DNA of 64,000 bases, from assembly GCF_036014195.1 (NCBI RefSeq), contig NZ_CP107918.1:2604001-2668000 (forward strand), in the 5' to 3' direction. The position numbers were made by a program, and so were the translations under genes. Positions within the stretch are counted from its first letter, which is position 1; each line of letters begins with the position of its first letter. The DNA comes from Streptomyces sp. NBC_00442 (GTDB lineage: Bacteria > Actinomycetota > Actinomycetes > Streptomycetales > Streptomycetaceae). The notes beneath the pieces were generated by a model, which saw nothing but the letters and a program-made list of their open reading frames with translations, was not told the origin of the DNA and searched no databases. Shown piece by piece: positions 27,230 to 35,768 of the stretch.

Positions 27230-27667
27230 ATGACGAATCAACAGGACACCGCACCTCTGGTACGGCGGCGCAGCAACGACTCCTCCGCCCTCACCGCGCC
27301 ACGCGCCTTCATCCGCGTCTTCACCCCGCCCGGCACCCTGGAGCGGCTCACCCGCTTCTACGAGGAGGTGCAGGGCGTCGAGCGGGACATGTGGATCACC
27401 TATCCGGCCAAGGGGCTCGTGCTGGCGGCGGTCGGCGGTTTCCTGATCATCGAGGGGTCCGAGGAGGCCGTCGCGCCGTTCCTGTCCGCCGCAGGGACCC
27501 TGCTCGTCGACGACGCGTCCGCGCATCTGGCCCGCCTGACGGAGCGCGGCGCGAAGATCGTCGTCCCTCTGCACGAGGTGCCGACCGGCGCCGCCTTCTA
27601 CGCCCGGCACCCGGACGGCACGGTGGTCGAATACGTCGAGCACCGGCCGACCCCCGGCGGCGATTAG
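27230..27667 (+). CDS. VOC/glyoxalase-superfamily protein
   Basis: A 145-aa protein with two beta-alpha-beta-beta-beta halves typical of the vicinal-oxygen-chelate fold: FIRVFTPPGTLERLTRFYEE and LTERGAKIVVPLHEVPTG...ARHPDGTVVEYVE. The C-terminal Glu of the last strand is the usual metal ligand. It could be a dioxygenase, an isomerase or a drug-binding protein; substrate is unknown. It is divergent from an MmyB-like regulator that probably controls it. Confidence 0.85.
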   Translation: MTNQQDTAPLVRRRSNDSSALTAPRAFIRVFTPPGTLERLTRFYEEVQGVERDMWITYPAKGLVLAAVGGFLIIEGSEEAVAPFLSAAGTLLVDDASAHLARLTERGAKIVVPLHEVPTGAAFYARHPDGTVVEYVEHRPTPGGD

Positions 27668-27724
27668 CCCACGCGCTCCGGATATTCGCTGGTCACCCGG
27701 GCCCCGTGGCGTCACGCTTGCCCC

Positions 27725-28309
27725 ATGGAAGCCCAGACCACGCTCCCGCCGCGGCGCCGGATCCGCGCCCTGCACACCGCGTCGACGATCACCGTCTACC
27801 AGGCGTACGCCCCGGCGCTCGGGCTGGCCGCCGCGCGGGACGGGCGGTTTCCCGCGGCGTGGAAGCGCGAGCGGATGACCTGGATCAAGCCGTCGTTCCT
27901 GTGGATGATGTATCGCTCGGGGTGGGGCACGAAGGAGGGGCAGGAGACCGTGCTCGCCGTCGAGATCCGGCGGGACGGGTTCGACTGGGCTCTCGAACAC
28001 GCCTGCCTCTCGCACTACGACCGCGAGGTGCACGGTGAACCGGGCGACTGGAAGCGGGAGTTGAAGCGGGCGCCGGCGCGGGTGCAGTGGGACCCCGAGC
28101 GCGACCTGCACCTCCGGGCGCTTCCGTACCGGTCCTTGCAGCTGGGGCTCGTCGGGGAGGCGGCGCGGCGGTACGCGGACGAGTGGATCGTGGATGTGCG
28201 CGATGTGACGCCGCTCGCACATCGCGTACGCGACCTCGCGCGCGGCGGCCAACTCGCCTCCGCGCAAGCCCTGTTGCCCGAGGAGCGGGTCTATCCCGGG
28301 CCCGAGTAG
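27725..28309 (+). CDS. DUF4291 family protein
   Basis: A 194-aa soluble protein carrying the DUF4291 signatures ITVYQAYAP, TWIKPSFLWMMYRSGWG, VQWDPERDLHL and RSLQLGL. No enzymatic activity has been assigned to the family to my knowledge. It follows the VOC gene by 57 bp on the same strand and may be co-transcribed. Confidence 0.9.
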   Translation: MEAQTTLPPRRRIRALHTASTITVYQAYAPALGLAAARDGRFPAAWKRERMTWIKPSFLWMMYRSGWGTKEGQETVLAVEIRRDGFDWALEHACLSHYDREVHGEPGDWKRELKRAPARVQWDPERDLHLRALPYRSLQLGLVGEAARRYADEWIVDVRDVTPLAHRVRDLARGGQLASAQALLPEERVYPGPE

Positions 28310-28351
28310 CCGTTCGCGGCCCGCCCGGTCGCCGCGGCCCGCACCCCACGG

Positions 28352-28954
28352 TCACACAATGGCCGGGGGCGCGCCGGGCCGGGTCCGCCGGCCCTCCCTG
28401 ACCGCGGCCCGGCACCCCATCGCGACGTACGCGACGGCTCCGGCCAGGGAGAGCAGCAGCACCGGGTCGACCCAGGACGGGACGAGCTGCACCGTGGCGC
28501 CGTCCGGCCAGGTGCAGAGCACCGACGGGGGGAGGGGCCGGCTGTCGATGGTGATGCCTGCGTCGGCTGCGTAGTGGTAGGACCGCACGGCGTCGTGACC
28601 GGTGCGTGCCGTGACGCAGGCCCGTGTGGGCCGGGTGTCGAACCCGCTGAGGTTTCCGACGGCGAGCGTGACGACGAACACGCACAGGCACAGCGTGGCC
28701 GCCTCGCCGCAGCGGCCGGGGCGGGTCCTGGCGTACCCGACGCGCCGGGTCGCGAGCAGGTGGACGGCCTTGGCCGCGAGGAGGACGGCGGCGGGCAGGG
28801 TCAGGAGGAGGATGGCGGCGTAGAGGATGGTGCGCTCCGGCGGGTGGCGGTGGCGTGCGGTCGCGGCCGCACGGCCGCGCACACGGCCCGGCCCGGCCGG
28901 AACCATCCTCCCCCACACGGCAGTTGAGCCTGCGGGCCGTCCCGGGTTACCCAC
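28352..28954 (-). CDS. multi-span membrane protein, unrecognised
   Basis: Up to 200 aa with three hydrophobic segments: ILLLTLPAAVLLAAKAVHLL, ATLCLCVFVVTLAVGNL and VDPVLLLSLAGAVAYVAMG. A ~50-residue extracytoplasmic loop lies between the second and third and contains Cys residues. The N-terminal ~16 residues are doubtful. The internal ATG at 28906 would give 184 aa, but its GGAGG is too close. No family recognised. Confidence 0.6.
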   Translation of the reverse strand: MGNPGRPAGSTAVWGRMVPAGPGRVRGRAAATARHRHPPERTILYAAILLLTLPAAVLLAAKAVHLLATRRVGYARTRPGRCGEAATLCLCVFVVTLAVGNLSGFDTRPTRACVTARTGHDAVRSYHYAADAGITIDSRPLPPSVLCTWPDGATVQLVPSWVDPVLLLSLAGAVAYVAMGCRAAVREGRRTRPGAPPAIV

Positions 28955-28975
28955 GATGGGTCCGGCCTCCGGCCT

Positions 28976-29246
28976 CCGGCTTTCGACTGCGGGCCGTGCC
29001 TGGCTGGTCGCGCAGTTCCCCGCGCCCCTGGCGGGGCGGCCCTTGGCAGGGTGCCCAGCAGAGGCAACCTCAGCCCGTCCGGCGATTGAGGACGAGCGCC
29101 GTTCAGGCGCGAACGGGGTCCGGGGCGGAGCCCCGGGGAGCCGGGCCGAAGCAACCCCGCCGCACGGGAGGTGGGTGGGAGAACGCGCGGACGGGGTCCG
29201 GGGCGGGGCCCCGGGGGGACCCCCGGGGCTCCGCCAGGGCCCGGGG
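28976..29246. repeat. repeat field, second occurrence
   Basis: It contains GGTCGCGCAGTTCCCCGCG, an AGAGGCAACCTCAGCCCGTC block shared with 5145-5165, and TGAGGACGAGCGCC...CAGGCGCGAACGGGG shared with 5213-5245. Several GGGGCGGAGCCCC-type palindromes run up to the alcohol dehydrogenase stop. No gene is supported. Confidence 0.8.
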
Positions 29247-30284
29247 TCAGATCGTGGCGGTGTCGATCACGAAGCGGTAGCGGACATCACTCGCCAGCAC
29301 CCGCTCGTACGCCTCGTTGATCTGGTCCGCACGGATCAGCTCGATCTCCGCACCCAGCTCGTGCTCGGCGCAGAAGTCGAGCATCTCCTGCGTCTCGTCG
29401 ATGCTGCCGATCATCGAGCCGGCAAGGATCTTGTTGCCGCCGATGAGGCCGAACATGTTGAGCGAGTTCGGCTCCTCCGGGGCGCCCACGTTGACGAACG
29501 CGCCGCCCGTCTTCAGGAGCGCCAGGTACGCGCCCAGGTCCAGCGGCGCGGAGACGGTGGAGACGATGAGGTCGAAGGAGCCGGCAAGCTCCTTGAACGT
29601 GGCCTCGTCGCTCGTCGCGTAGTAGTGGTCCGCGCCCAGCTTGAGCCCGTCGTCCTTCTTGCGCAGCGACTGGCTGAGCACGGTCACCTCGGCGCCGAGC
29701 GCGTGCGCGATCTTGACGCCCATGTGGCCGAGGCCGCCGAGCCCGAGGATGGCGACCTTCTTGCCGGGGCCGGCCTGCCAGCGCTTGAGCGGCGAGTACA
29801 GGGTGATGCCGGCGCACAGCAGCGGGGCCGCGACGTCGAGCGAGATGCCTTCGGGGATGCGCAGGGTGTGGTCGGCGTCCACCACGACGTGCGTGGAGTA
29901 GCCGCCATAGGCGGGCTTGCCGTCCCGGCCGGTGTCGTTGTACGTCGAGACGCCGTCCTTGCAGAACTGGTTCTGCCCCGACCGGCAGGCCTCGCACGTG
30001 CCACAGGAGTCGACGAAGCAGCCGACGCCCGCGTGGTCGCCCACCTGGAACGTGGTGACGTCCGAGCCGACCTCGGTGATCACGCCGGCGATCTCGTGGC
30101 CGGGCACCATCGGGAAGATGCCCTGGCCCCAGCCCTCGTTCACCTGGTGGATGTCGGAGTGGCAGATGCCGGCGTACTTGATCTCGATGAGCACGTCGTT
30201 CGCGCCGACCGGACGGCGCTCGATGGTGGTGCGCTCCAGGGGAGCCTTCGGGGCGGGTGCGGCGTAGGCGGCGACGGTGGTCAT
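29247..30284 (-). CDS. zinc-dependent alcohol dehydrogenase (YahK/cinnamyl-ADH type)
   Basis: A 345-aa medium-chain dehydrogenase. The catalytic zinc site is in [11 protein letters not shown] and [10 protein letters not shown]. The structural zinc cysteines are in the [15 protein letters not shown] block, and the NAD(P) Rossmann motif is [15 protein letters not shown]. It oxidises or reduces primary alcohols/aldehydes; the YahK subgroup is NADPH-preferring. GAGGAG precedes ATG 30284. It is divergent from an XRE/MmyB-like gene. Confidence 0.93.
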   Translation of the reverse strand: MTTVAAYAAPAPKAPLERTTIERRPVGANDVLIEIKYAGICHSDIHQVNEGWGQGIFPMVPGHEIAGVITEVGSDVTTFQVGDHAGVGCFVDSCGTCEACRSGQNQFCKDGVSTYNDTGRDGKPAYGGYSTHVVVDADHTLRIPEGISLDVAAPLLCAGITLYSPLKRWQAGPGKKVAILGLGGLGHMGVKIAHALGAEVTVLSQSLRKKDDGLKLGADHYYATSDEATFKELAGSFDLIVSTVSAPLDLGAYLALLKTGGAFVNVGAPEEPNSLNMFGLIGGNKILAGSMIGSIDETQEMLDFCAEHELGAEIELIRADQINEAYERVLASDVRYRFVIDTATI

Positions 30285-30441
30285 GCCGTTCTCCTCAGAT
30301 CTTTGGGGTACCTGATCAGCCTGCCCGAGTTCCTGCCTGTCACCCAGGCCTCTGTTCTGCCTACGACCAGCGTGCGTACTACTGGCAGGGACAGGCTCCC
30401 GGTCGTACGTCCACGCCGCCGAGCACGGATACTGGGGTGTC

Positions 30442-31299
30442 ATGGACCAGCGCGCCGAACTCAGCGAATTCCTCCGCTCACGCCGGGCACGGCTGAAGCC
30501 CGAGGACGTGGGGCTGCCCGACCACGGGCGCCACCGCAGGGTGCCGGGCCTGCGCCGGGAGGAGCTGGCGCAGCTGGCCGGGGTGTCGGTCGCGTACTAC
30601 ACGCGCCTGGAGCAGGGCAACGCGCAGAACGTGTCGGCGGAGGTCCTGGACGCGATCGGGCGGGCGCTGCGCCTCAACGACATCGAGCAGGACCACCTCA
30701 CCCACCTCGCCAAGGGCAAGGCGAAGAAGAAGCGCGCGGCGGCCTGCAAGCCCCAGCAGGTGCGCCCGGCGCTCCAGCAGCTGATGGACTCGATGGACCA
30801 CGTGCCCGCCCATCTCATCGGCCGCCGCCTCGACATCCTCGGCTGGAACCGGATGGCGGCCGCGCTACTGGGCGACATGTCCCAACTTCCGCCGCAGGAG
30901 AGGAACTTGGCGCGCCACGTGTTCCTCGATCCGGCCTCCCGGTCGCTGTACGTGGACTGGCACGGGAAGGCGATCGACGTGGTGAGCATCCTGCGGCTGT
31001 GCGCCGGCTGCTACCCCAACGATCCTCAACTGACCGCCCTGGTCGGCGAGTTGTCGGTCAAGAGCGAGGACTTCCGCACCATGTGGGCGGCCCACACCAT
31101 CGCCGACAAGGGCCATGGCGTCAGGCGGCTGCGTCATCCGGTCGTGGGCGAGCTGACGCTTGCGTACGAGACGCTGAAGCTGCCGGAGGAGCACGACCTG
31201 TCCCTGGTCACCTTCCACGCGGAGCCGGGCTCGGCGTCCGAGGAGTCGCTGCGCCTGCTCGGCAGCTGGAGCGCCGACCAGCCGGTCCGGACGGGCTGA
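30442..31299 (+). CDS. XRE regulator with MmyB-like ligand domain
   Basis: A 285-aa protein. The HTH is [27 protein letters not shown] (~31-57), and a Lys-rich stretch KGKAKKKR lies in the linker. The MmyB-like domain shows [19 protein letters not shown] and [17 protein letters not shown]. It is a paralogue of the regulator at 26258-27085. The head-to-head arrangement with the zinc alcohol dehydrogenase (157-bp gap) strongly suggests that dehydrogenase is its target. Confidence 0.92.
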   Translation: MDQRAELSEFLRSRRARLKPEDVGLPDHGRHRRVPGLRREELAQLAGVSVAYYTRLEQGNAQNVSAEVLDAIGRALRLNDIEQDHLTHLAKGKAKKKRAAACKPQQVRPALQQLMDSMDHVPAHLIGRRLDILGWNRMAAALLGDMSQLPPQERNLARHVFLDPASRSLYVDWHGKAIDVVSILRLCAGCYPNDPQLTALVGELSVKSEDFRTMWAAHTIADKGHGVRRLRHPVVGELTLAYETLKLPEEHDLSLVTFHAEPGSASEESLRLLGSWSADQPVRTG

Positions 31300-31332
31300 G
31301 AAGAGGCGGCGGAAAGGCCGCGGAAAATGCTG

Positions 31333-31354
31333 CGGGGGCCCCGAAGGGCCCCCG
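31333..31354. terminator. hairpin between XRE gene and L,D-transpeptidase
   Basis: CGGGGGCCC-CGAA-GGGCCCCCG, a 9-bp stem with a tetraloop between two convergent genes. Confidence 0.75.
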
Positions 31355-31385
31355 AGCGGATCAGGCGGTCACACCGTCGAGCGGG

Positions 31386-32657
31386 TCAGGCGGCCGAGCC
31401 GGCCTTCCACTGGTCCCAGCTCATGTTCCAGCCGTTGAGGCCGTTGTCGGGCTGGACCGTCTTGTCGTGGGAGTTCTTGATGATCACGACGTCACCGGTG
31501 ATGGAGTGGTCGTAGAACCAGGCGGCCGTGGTGCCGTCGTCGTTGGCACCCTTGGTGTCCGACAGGCCGACGCAGCCGTGGCTGGTGTTGGCGCTGCCGA
31601 AGATGGACTTCGCGCCCCAGTAGTTGCCGTGGATGAAGGTGCCGGACGCGGACAGGCGCATGGCGTGCGGCACGTCCTTGATGTCGTACTCGCCCTTGCC
31701 GTCGTCGTCCGTGAAGCCGACCGTCGCACCGTTCATGCGGGTCTCCTTGTACTTCTCGGAGATCACCATCTGGCCGTTGTAGGTCGGGTGCTCGGGGGAG
31801 CCCGCGGAGATCGGGATGCTCTTCACGGTCTTGCCGTCCTGGGTGACGGTCATGGTGTGGGTGTTCGCGTCGACGGTGGAGACCTGGTTGCGGCCGATCT
31901 TGAAGGTGACCGTCTTCTCCTGGACGCCGGTGATGCCGTTGGCACCCTGGACGCCGTCGAGGTCCATCTTCATGGTGACGGTCGAGTTCTCCTTCCAGTA
32001 CTCCTGCGGGCGGAAGTCGATGCGCTGCGAGCCGAACCAGTGCCCGACGACTTCCTGACCGCTGCTGGAGGAGACCGTGATCTTGGCCTGCACATCCTTC
32101 TTGTTGGTGATCGCCTTGTCGAAGTTGATGGACACCGGCATGCCCACGCCGACGGTGGAGCCGTCCTCGGGCGTGAAGCTGCCTATGAAGCTGTTCTTCG
32201 GGGAGACGGTGCTGAAGGAGGCGTTCTCGTGCGCCTGACGCCCCTTGGCATCCGCCGCGGTCGCGGTGATCTTGTACGTGGCCGAACGCTTCAGCGCCTT
32301 CTCGGGGGCCCAGCTCATCCCGTCCGCGGATATCTTCCCGTCGACCTTGGTGCCCTCGGGGGAGGTCATCGTCACATCGGTCAGCTTGCCGTCGGCGACG
32401 GTGACCTTGGTGTCGCTGTTGATGCCGACGTTGGTGGCGCCGTTCTTCGGAGTGATGGCGATCTTGGCGTCGGAGGTGTCCTTCTCGGCGGCCTTGTCCG
32501 CCGCCGCCTGCGCCGATGACGAGCTGTCGGCCTTGGCGGCACCCTTGTCGCCGCCCCCGTTGCAGGCAGAAAGGACCAGTACGCCGCCGAGCACCGCGCA
32601 CGCCGCCGCGAGACCCTGCTTGCGCCGCTTACTCTCCGTCTTCACACGCTTCTCCAT
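31386..32657 (-). CDS. L,D-transpeptidase lipoprotein
   Basis: A 423-aa cell-wall enzyme forming 3-3 peptidoglycan cross-links. The N-terminus is a lipoprotein signal with lipobox LSAC (C32). Two Ig-like domains follow (~60-260), then the YkuD catalytic domain with HGNYW and SHGCVGLSD, in which C362 is the nucleophile. This matches the LdtMt2-type layout. A poly-Gly/Ser linker follows the lipid anchor. ATG 32657 follows a GTGGGGG ribosome site. Confidence 0.94.
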   Translation of the reverse strand: MEKRVKTESKRRKQGLAAACAVLGGVLVLSACNGGGDKGAAKADSSSSAQAAADKAAEKDTSDAKIAITPKNGATNVGINSDTKVTVADGKLTDVTMTSPEGTKVDGKISADGMSWAPEKALKRSATYKITATAADAKGRQAHENASFSTVSPKNSFIGSFTPEDGSTVGVGMPVSINFDKAITNKKDVQAKITVSSSSGQEVVGHWFGSQRIDFRPQEYWKENSTVTMKMDLDGVQGANGITGVQEKTVTFKIGRNQVSTVDANTHTMTVTQDGKTVKSIPISAGSPEHPTYNGQMVISEKYKETRMNGATVGFTDDDGKGEYDIKDVPHAMRLSASGTFIHGNYWGAKSIFGSANTSHGCVGLSDTKGANDDGTTAAWFYDHSITGDVVIIKNSHDKTVQPDNGLNGWNMSWDQWKAGSAA

Positions 32658-32947
32658 CGTCGCCGTCCCCCACGTCATCACAACTAGAACATCAGACTGC
32701 TCTGTCCAGTTCCGCAGTGGGGGTGAATGTGGGGCACACCACGCGTCCGAGGACGGGTCGGGGCGGGACGGTACAAGATCGCCAAATGGTGCCGCTCGGT
32801 GCCGTCCCGGCCCCGCCCCACCGCCGCCCGGCCGGGCGGGCGTGCCCGTCAGGTCATGGCCGCCGCCGGTCCCCGCCGGTCCCGTGAGATCCGCCGACCC
32901 CGCCGGGACTGCCGGGACTGCCGGATCTGCCGGATCTGCCGGATCTG
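32658..32947. other. spacer upstream of the L,D-transpeptidase
   Basis: This stretch holds the transpeptidase promoter region near its right-hand start (AACTAGAACATCAGACTG nearby) and five 9-bp tandem units at 32904-32948. I see no other gene. Confidence 0.5.
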
Positions 32948-32948
32948 T
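32904..32948. repeat. five tandem 9-bp units
   Basis: CGGGACTGC twice and CGGATCTGC/T three times, in perfect register, ending at the stop codon of the minus-strand 108-aa gene. Copy-number variation here would not disturb coding. Confidence 0.85.
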
Positions 32949-33274
32949 CAGTCCTCGTCATTGCTGTCCTCCTCGTCGAGGTCCCACTCCTCGTCGTCGG
33001 GGTCGTATCCGACGCGCTCGCTGCTCCAGGAGGCCTGGACCAGCTCCGCGCCGGGCAGCGCCTCCACGAGGCCGACCGGGTCCACCAGATACGCGAGGGC
33101 CTCCGCTCCGTCTTCCCGTACCGCCGCCTCGGCATGCGCGCGTTCCTCGGGGCGCATCGCCGGATCCTCCGCGACGCGGGTCAGCGCGGCCGCCGCCAAC
33201 CGGCCCGCATCCTCGATCTCCAGGACCAAATCGACGCGGAGCCGCACATACCGTGATGTCTCTTCTTCGCTCAT
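32948..33274 (-). CDS. small acidic protein, unrecognised
   Basis: A 108-aa protein starting MSEEETSRYVRLRVDLVLEI, with a helical middle and a strongly acidic tail (DPDDEEWDLDEEDSNDED). No ribosome site is evident before ATG 33274, so the mRNA may be leaderless. I recall similar short acidic proteins in other Streptomyces but no assigned function. Confidence 0.78.
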   Translation of the reverse strand: MSEEETSRYVRLRVDLVLEIEDAGRLAAAALTRVAEDPAMRPEERAHAEAAVREDGAEALAYLVDPVGLVEALPGAELVQASWSSERVGYDPDDEEWDLDEEDSNDED

Positions 33275-33382
33275 GCGAGGGAGCGTAGGGCTCAAGCCAT
33301 CCGCGACTTTCCCGCGACCCGCTACTTTCACTAGCATCAGCGCATCCCGTCAATTCGACGTACTCGCAAGGGGATCGCTCAC

Positions 33383-33664
33383 TTGTCCGTCGCTCGTCGT
33401 CCCCTGCTCACCGCCACCGCGGCGGGGACTCTGCTCTGCGCTCTGTGGTTCGTGCCGTCCGCCAACGCCACGGATGAACACCACCCCTCCACCACCACCG
33501 CGCACTCCGCCTACCGGACCGGTCCGGCCCCCGACGAGGCCCCGATGGCCCTCGCCGACACCGGCGGCGCGGACACCTCCCCCTATCTGGTCGGCGGCAC
33601 GCTGTTCCTGGGGCTGGGAGCGGGGTTCGTGATGTATTCGGTCCGCCGCTCCCAGCCCTGTTGA
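33383..33664 (+). CDS. small secreted protein with LAxTG sortase-E-type sorting signal
   Basis: A 93-aa protein. The signal peptide (RRPLLTATAAGTLLCALWF, predicted cleavage after SANA) is followed by a short polar region. The sorting signal LADTG (57-61), a hydrophobic span and a terminal RRS complete it. LAxTG is the motif used by class E sortases in Streptomyces, which anchor e.g. long chaplins. The mature exposed part would be only ~30-35 residues. The start is TTG with AAGGGG nine bases upstream. Confidence 0.78.
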   Translation: MSVARRPLLTATAAGTLLCALWFVPSANATDEHHPSTTTAHSAYRTGPAPDEAPMALADTGGADTSPYLVGGTLFLGLGAGFVMYSVRRSQPC

Positions 33665-33772
33665 TCCATCCTGTTGATCCGATTGATCCAAGCCCTTTTG
33701 AACCGAGCCCTGTTGAACCCCGCGGGCTCGCGTACGGGAACCTGTTGAAACCCGCGGGCTCGCGTACGGGAA
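33661..33772. repeat. GTTGATCC/GTTGAACC units and a 22-bp direct repeat
   Basis: Short TGTTGATCC / TTTTGAACC / TGTTGAACC units run from the stop codon of the LAxTG gene. They are followed by two exact 22-bp copies (33719-33740 and 33751-33772) beginning CCCGCGGGCTCGCG. This lies between convergent genes, before the hutH terminator. Confidence 0.85.
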
Positions 33773-33773
33773 A

Positions 33774-33806
33774 GGGCCGCCCGGGATGCGACATCCCGGG
33801 CGGCCC
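33774..33806. terminator. hutH terminator hairpin
   Basis: A perfect 15-bp stem, GGGCCGCCCGGGATG with its complement, a CGA loop, and TTCC following on the plus side. It ends 21 bp from the hutH stop. Confidence 0.8.
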
Positions 33807-33826
33807 TTCCGTACGTCGGGGGCGGG

Positions 33827-35374
33827 TCAGGCGAGCCGGCCCGTCACCGTCTCCACCGCCGCGACCAGCTTGCCCTCGCGTACGAAGGCGTCCGCGGCGG
33901 CCAGGTCGGGGGCGAGGAAGCGGTCCGGTCCCGGGCCCTGGACGCCGGCCGCGCGGGCCGCGGTGATGGCGGCCTGCGAGGCGGGGGCCGGGGTGAGGCC
34001 CTTGCGCAGCTCGATGCCGCGGGTCGCCGCGTACATCTCGACGGCGATGATGCGGGTCAGGTTGTCGACGGCGGTGCGCAGCTTGCGCGCGGCCGACCAC
34101 CCCATGGAGACGTGGTCCTCCTGCATGGCGGACGACGGGATGGAGTCGGCGGAGGCCGGCACCGCGAGCCGCTTCATCTCGCTGACCAGGGCGGCCTGGG
34201 TGTACTGGGCGATCATCAGGCCCGAGTCCACACCGGCGTCGTCGGCGAGGAACGGCGGCAGGCCGTGGCTGCGGTTCTTGTCGAGCAGCCGGTCGGTGCG
34301 GCGCTCGGCGATGGAGCCGAGGTCGGCGGCGGCGATGGCGAGGAAGTCCAGGACGTAGGCGACCGGGGCGCCGTGGAAGTTGCCGTTCGACTCGACGCGG
34401 CCGTCGGCCAGGACCACCGGGTTGTCCACGGCGGAGGCCAGCTCGCGCTCGGCGACGGTCAGGGCGTACGCGATGGTGTCGCGTCCGGCGCCGTTGACCT
34501 GGGGGGCGCAGCGCACCGAGTACGCGTCCTGGACGCGCGGCGCCTCTTCCTCCTGGAAGTGGCCGGTCAGGCCCGAATCCTTCAGCACGGCGAGCATGTT
34601 GGCGGCGGAGGCGCCCTGACCGGGGTGCGGGCGGATGGCGTGCAGCTCGGGCGCGAGCACCTTGTCGGTGCCGAGCAGTGCTTCGAGGGAGAGGGCCGCG
34701 GTGATGTCGGCGGAGGTGTAGAGCTTCTTCAGGTCGGCGAGGGCCATGCACAGCATGCCGAGCATGCCGTCGGTGCCGTTGAGGAGGGCGAGGCCCTCCT
34801 TCTCGCGCAGCTCGACGGGCTCGATGCCGGCCGCGGCGAGCAGTTCGCCCGCGGGCTTCACGACGCCGTCGGGGCCCTCCGCGTCGCCCTCGCCCATGAG
34901 CGTGAGGGCGCAGTGCGACAGCGGGGCGAGGTCGCCGGAGCAGCCGAGCGAGCCGTACTCGTGGACGACGGGGGTGATGCCGGCGTTGAGCACGTCGGCC
35001 ATGGTCTGGGCGACGGAGGGGCGTACGCCGGTGTGCCCGGAGGCGACGGTCTTCAGGCGCAGGAACATGAGCGCGCGCACGACCTCGCGCTCCACTCGCG
35101 GACCCATGCCGGCGGCGTGCGAGCGCACGATGTTGCGCTGGAGCTGGGCGCGGAGTTCGGGGCTGATGTGCCGGGAGGCGAGCGCACCGAAGCCGGTGGA
35201 GACGCCGTACACCGGCTCCGGCTTGGCGGCCAGCGCGTCGACGATCTCGCGTGCGCGGGCCAGTGCGGCGAGGGCCTCGGCGGAGAGCTCGACCTTCGCG
35301 TTGGCGCGGGCCACGGCGATGACGTCCTCGGGGGTGGTCCCGGAGGTCCCCACCACGACAGTGTGCATATCCAT
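33827..35374 (-). CDS. hutH: histidine ammonia-lyase
   Basis: A 515-aa enzyme deaminating L-histidine to trans-urocanate, the first step of histidine catabolism. The MIO electrophile forms from an internal tripeptide in GSLGCSGDLAPL; here it is Cys-Ser-Gly rather than the common Ala-Ser-Gly. Other blocks are YGVSTGFG, NGTDGMLG, QDAYSVRCAPQ and SNGNFHG. ATG 35374 (MDMHTVVVG) with GTAGGG upstream fits; ATG 35368 is possible. No hutU/hutI is adjacent. Confidence 0.96.
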   Translation of the reverse strand: MDMHTVVVGTSGTTPEDVIAVARANAKVELSAEALAALARAREIVDALAAKPEPVYGVSTGFGALASRHISPELRAQLQRNIVRSHAAGMGPRVEREVVRALMFLRLKTVASGHTGVRPSVAQTMADVLNAGITPVVHEYGSLGCSGDLAPLSHCALTLMGEGDAEGPDGVVKPAGELLAAAGIEPVELREKEGLALLNGTDGMLGMLCMALADLKKLYTSADITAALSLEALLGTDKVLAPELHAIRPHPGQGASAANMLAVLKDSGLTGHFQEEEAPRVQDAYSVRCAPQVNGAGRDTIAYALTVAERELASAVDNPVVLADGRVESNGNFHGAPVAYVLDFLAIAAADLGSIAERRTDRLLDKNRSHGLPPFLADDAGVDSGLMIAQYTQAALVSEMKRLAVPASADSIPSSAMQEDHVSMGWSAARKLRTAVDNLTRIIAVEMYAATRGIELRKGLTPAPASQAAITAARAAGVQGPGPDRFLAPDLAAADAFVREGKLVAAVETVTGRLA

Positions 35375-35768
35375 ATTCAGCACCCTACGGATTGAATCGC
35401 CAAGTGTCACTAGCCCTGGCCCCCTGGGGCTCCGCCCCAGACCCCGTGTCGCGCCTCAAGGGCGCTCGTCCTCAAACTCCCCCAAGGCCTCAAGGGCCAG
35501 GGGGGACCCCCATGACGGGCTGAGGATGCCCATGCCGCCCGGCACCGAGTAGCTAAGGGGCGCGGGGCTGTGACATTGCGCGGCTCCGCCGCGGTAGGCG
35601 CGACCGTTCGGCGCCGGGTGCCCTACAGGGGCGCGGGGAACTGCGCGGGACGCGGGCACGGTCCGCAGTCGAACCAGGGTTTTTCGGGGCGCGGGGAACT
35701 GCGCAATTCGGGCCCCCGCCGGGCGGGGGTGGGGCGTGGGGGCGCCCCGGGGCGAGGGGGCACGGGGG
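35375..35768. repeat. repeat field containing the left copy of a ~247-bp inverted repeat
   Basis: This 394-bp gene-free stretch carries the same modules as the other repeat fields, in reverse orientation, including GGGGCGCGGGGAACTGCGC. Within it, 35421-35668 is a near-identical reverse complement of 42361-42606. Confidence 0.85.
35421..35668 (-). repeat. inverted repeat, left copy (~248 bp)
   Basis: Read on the minus strand it runs from CTGCGGACCGTGCCCGCG through AGCCCCGCGCCCCTTAGCT and GCGGCATGGGCATCCTCAG to GGGGCGGAGCCCCAGGGG. It follows 42361-42606 base for base, with roughly a dozen or so differences by eye. Confidence 0.85.

Noticed and set aside
33661..33772. CRISPR array
   Set aside because: Only two 22-bp copies with a 10-bp gap and no regular spacers; no cas genes anywhere in the window.
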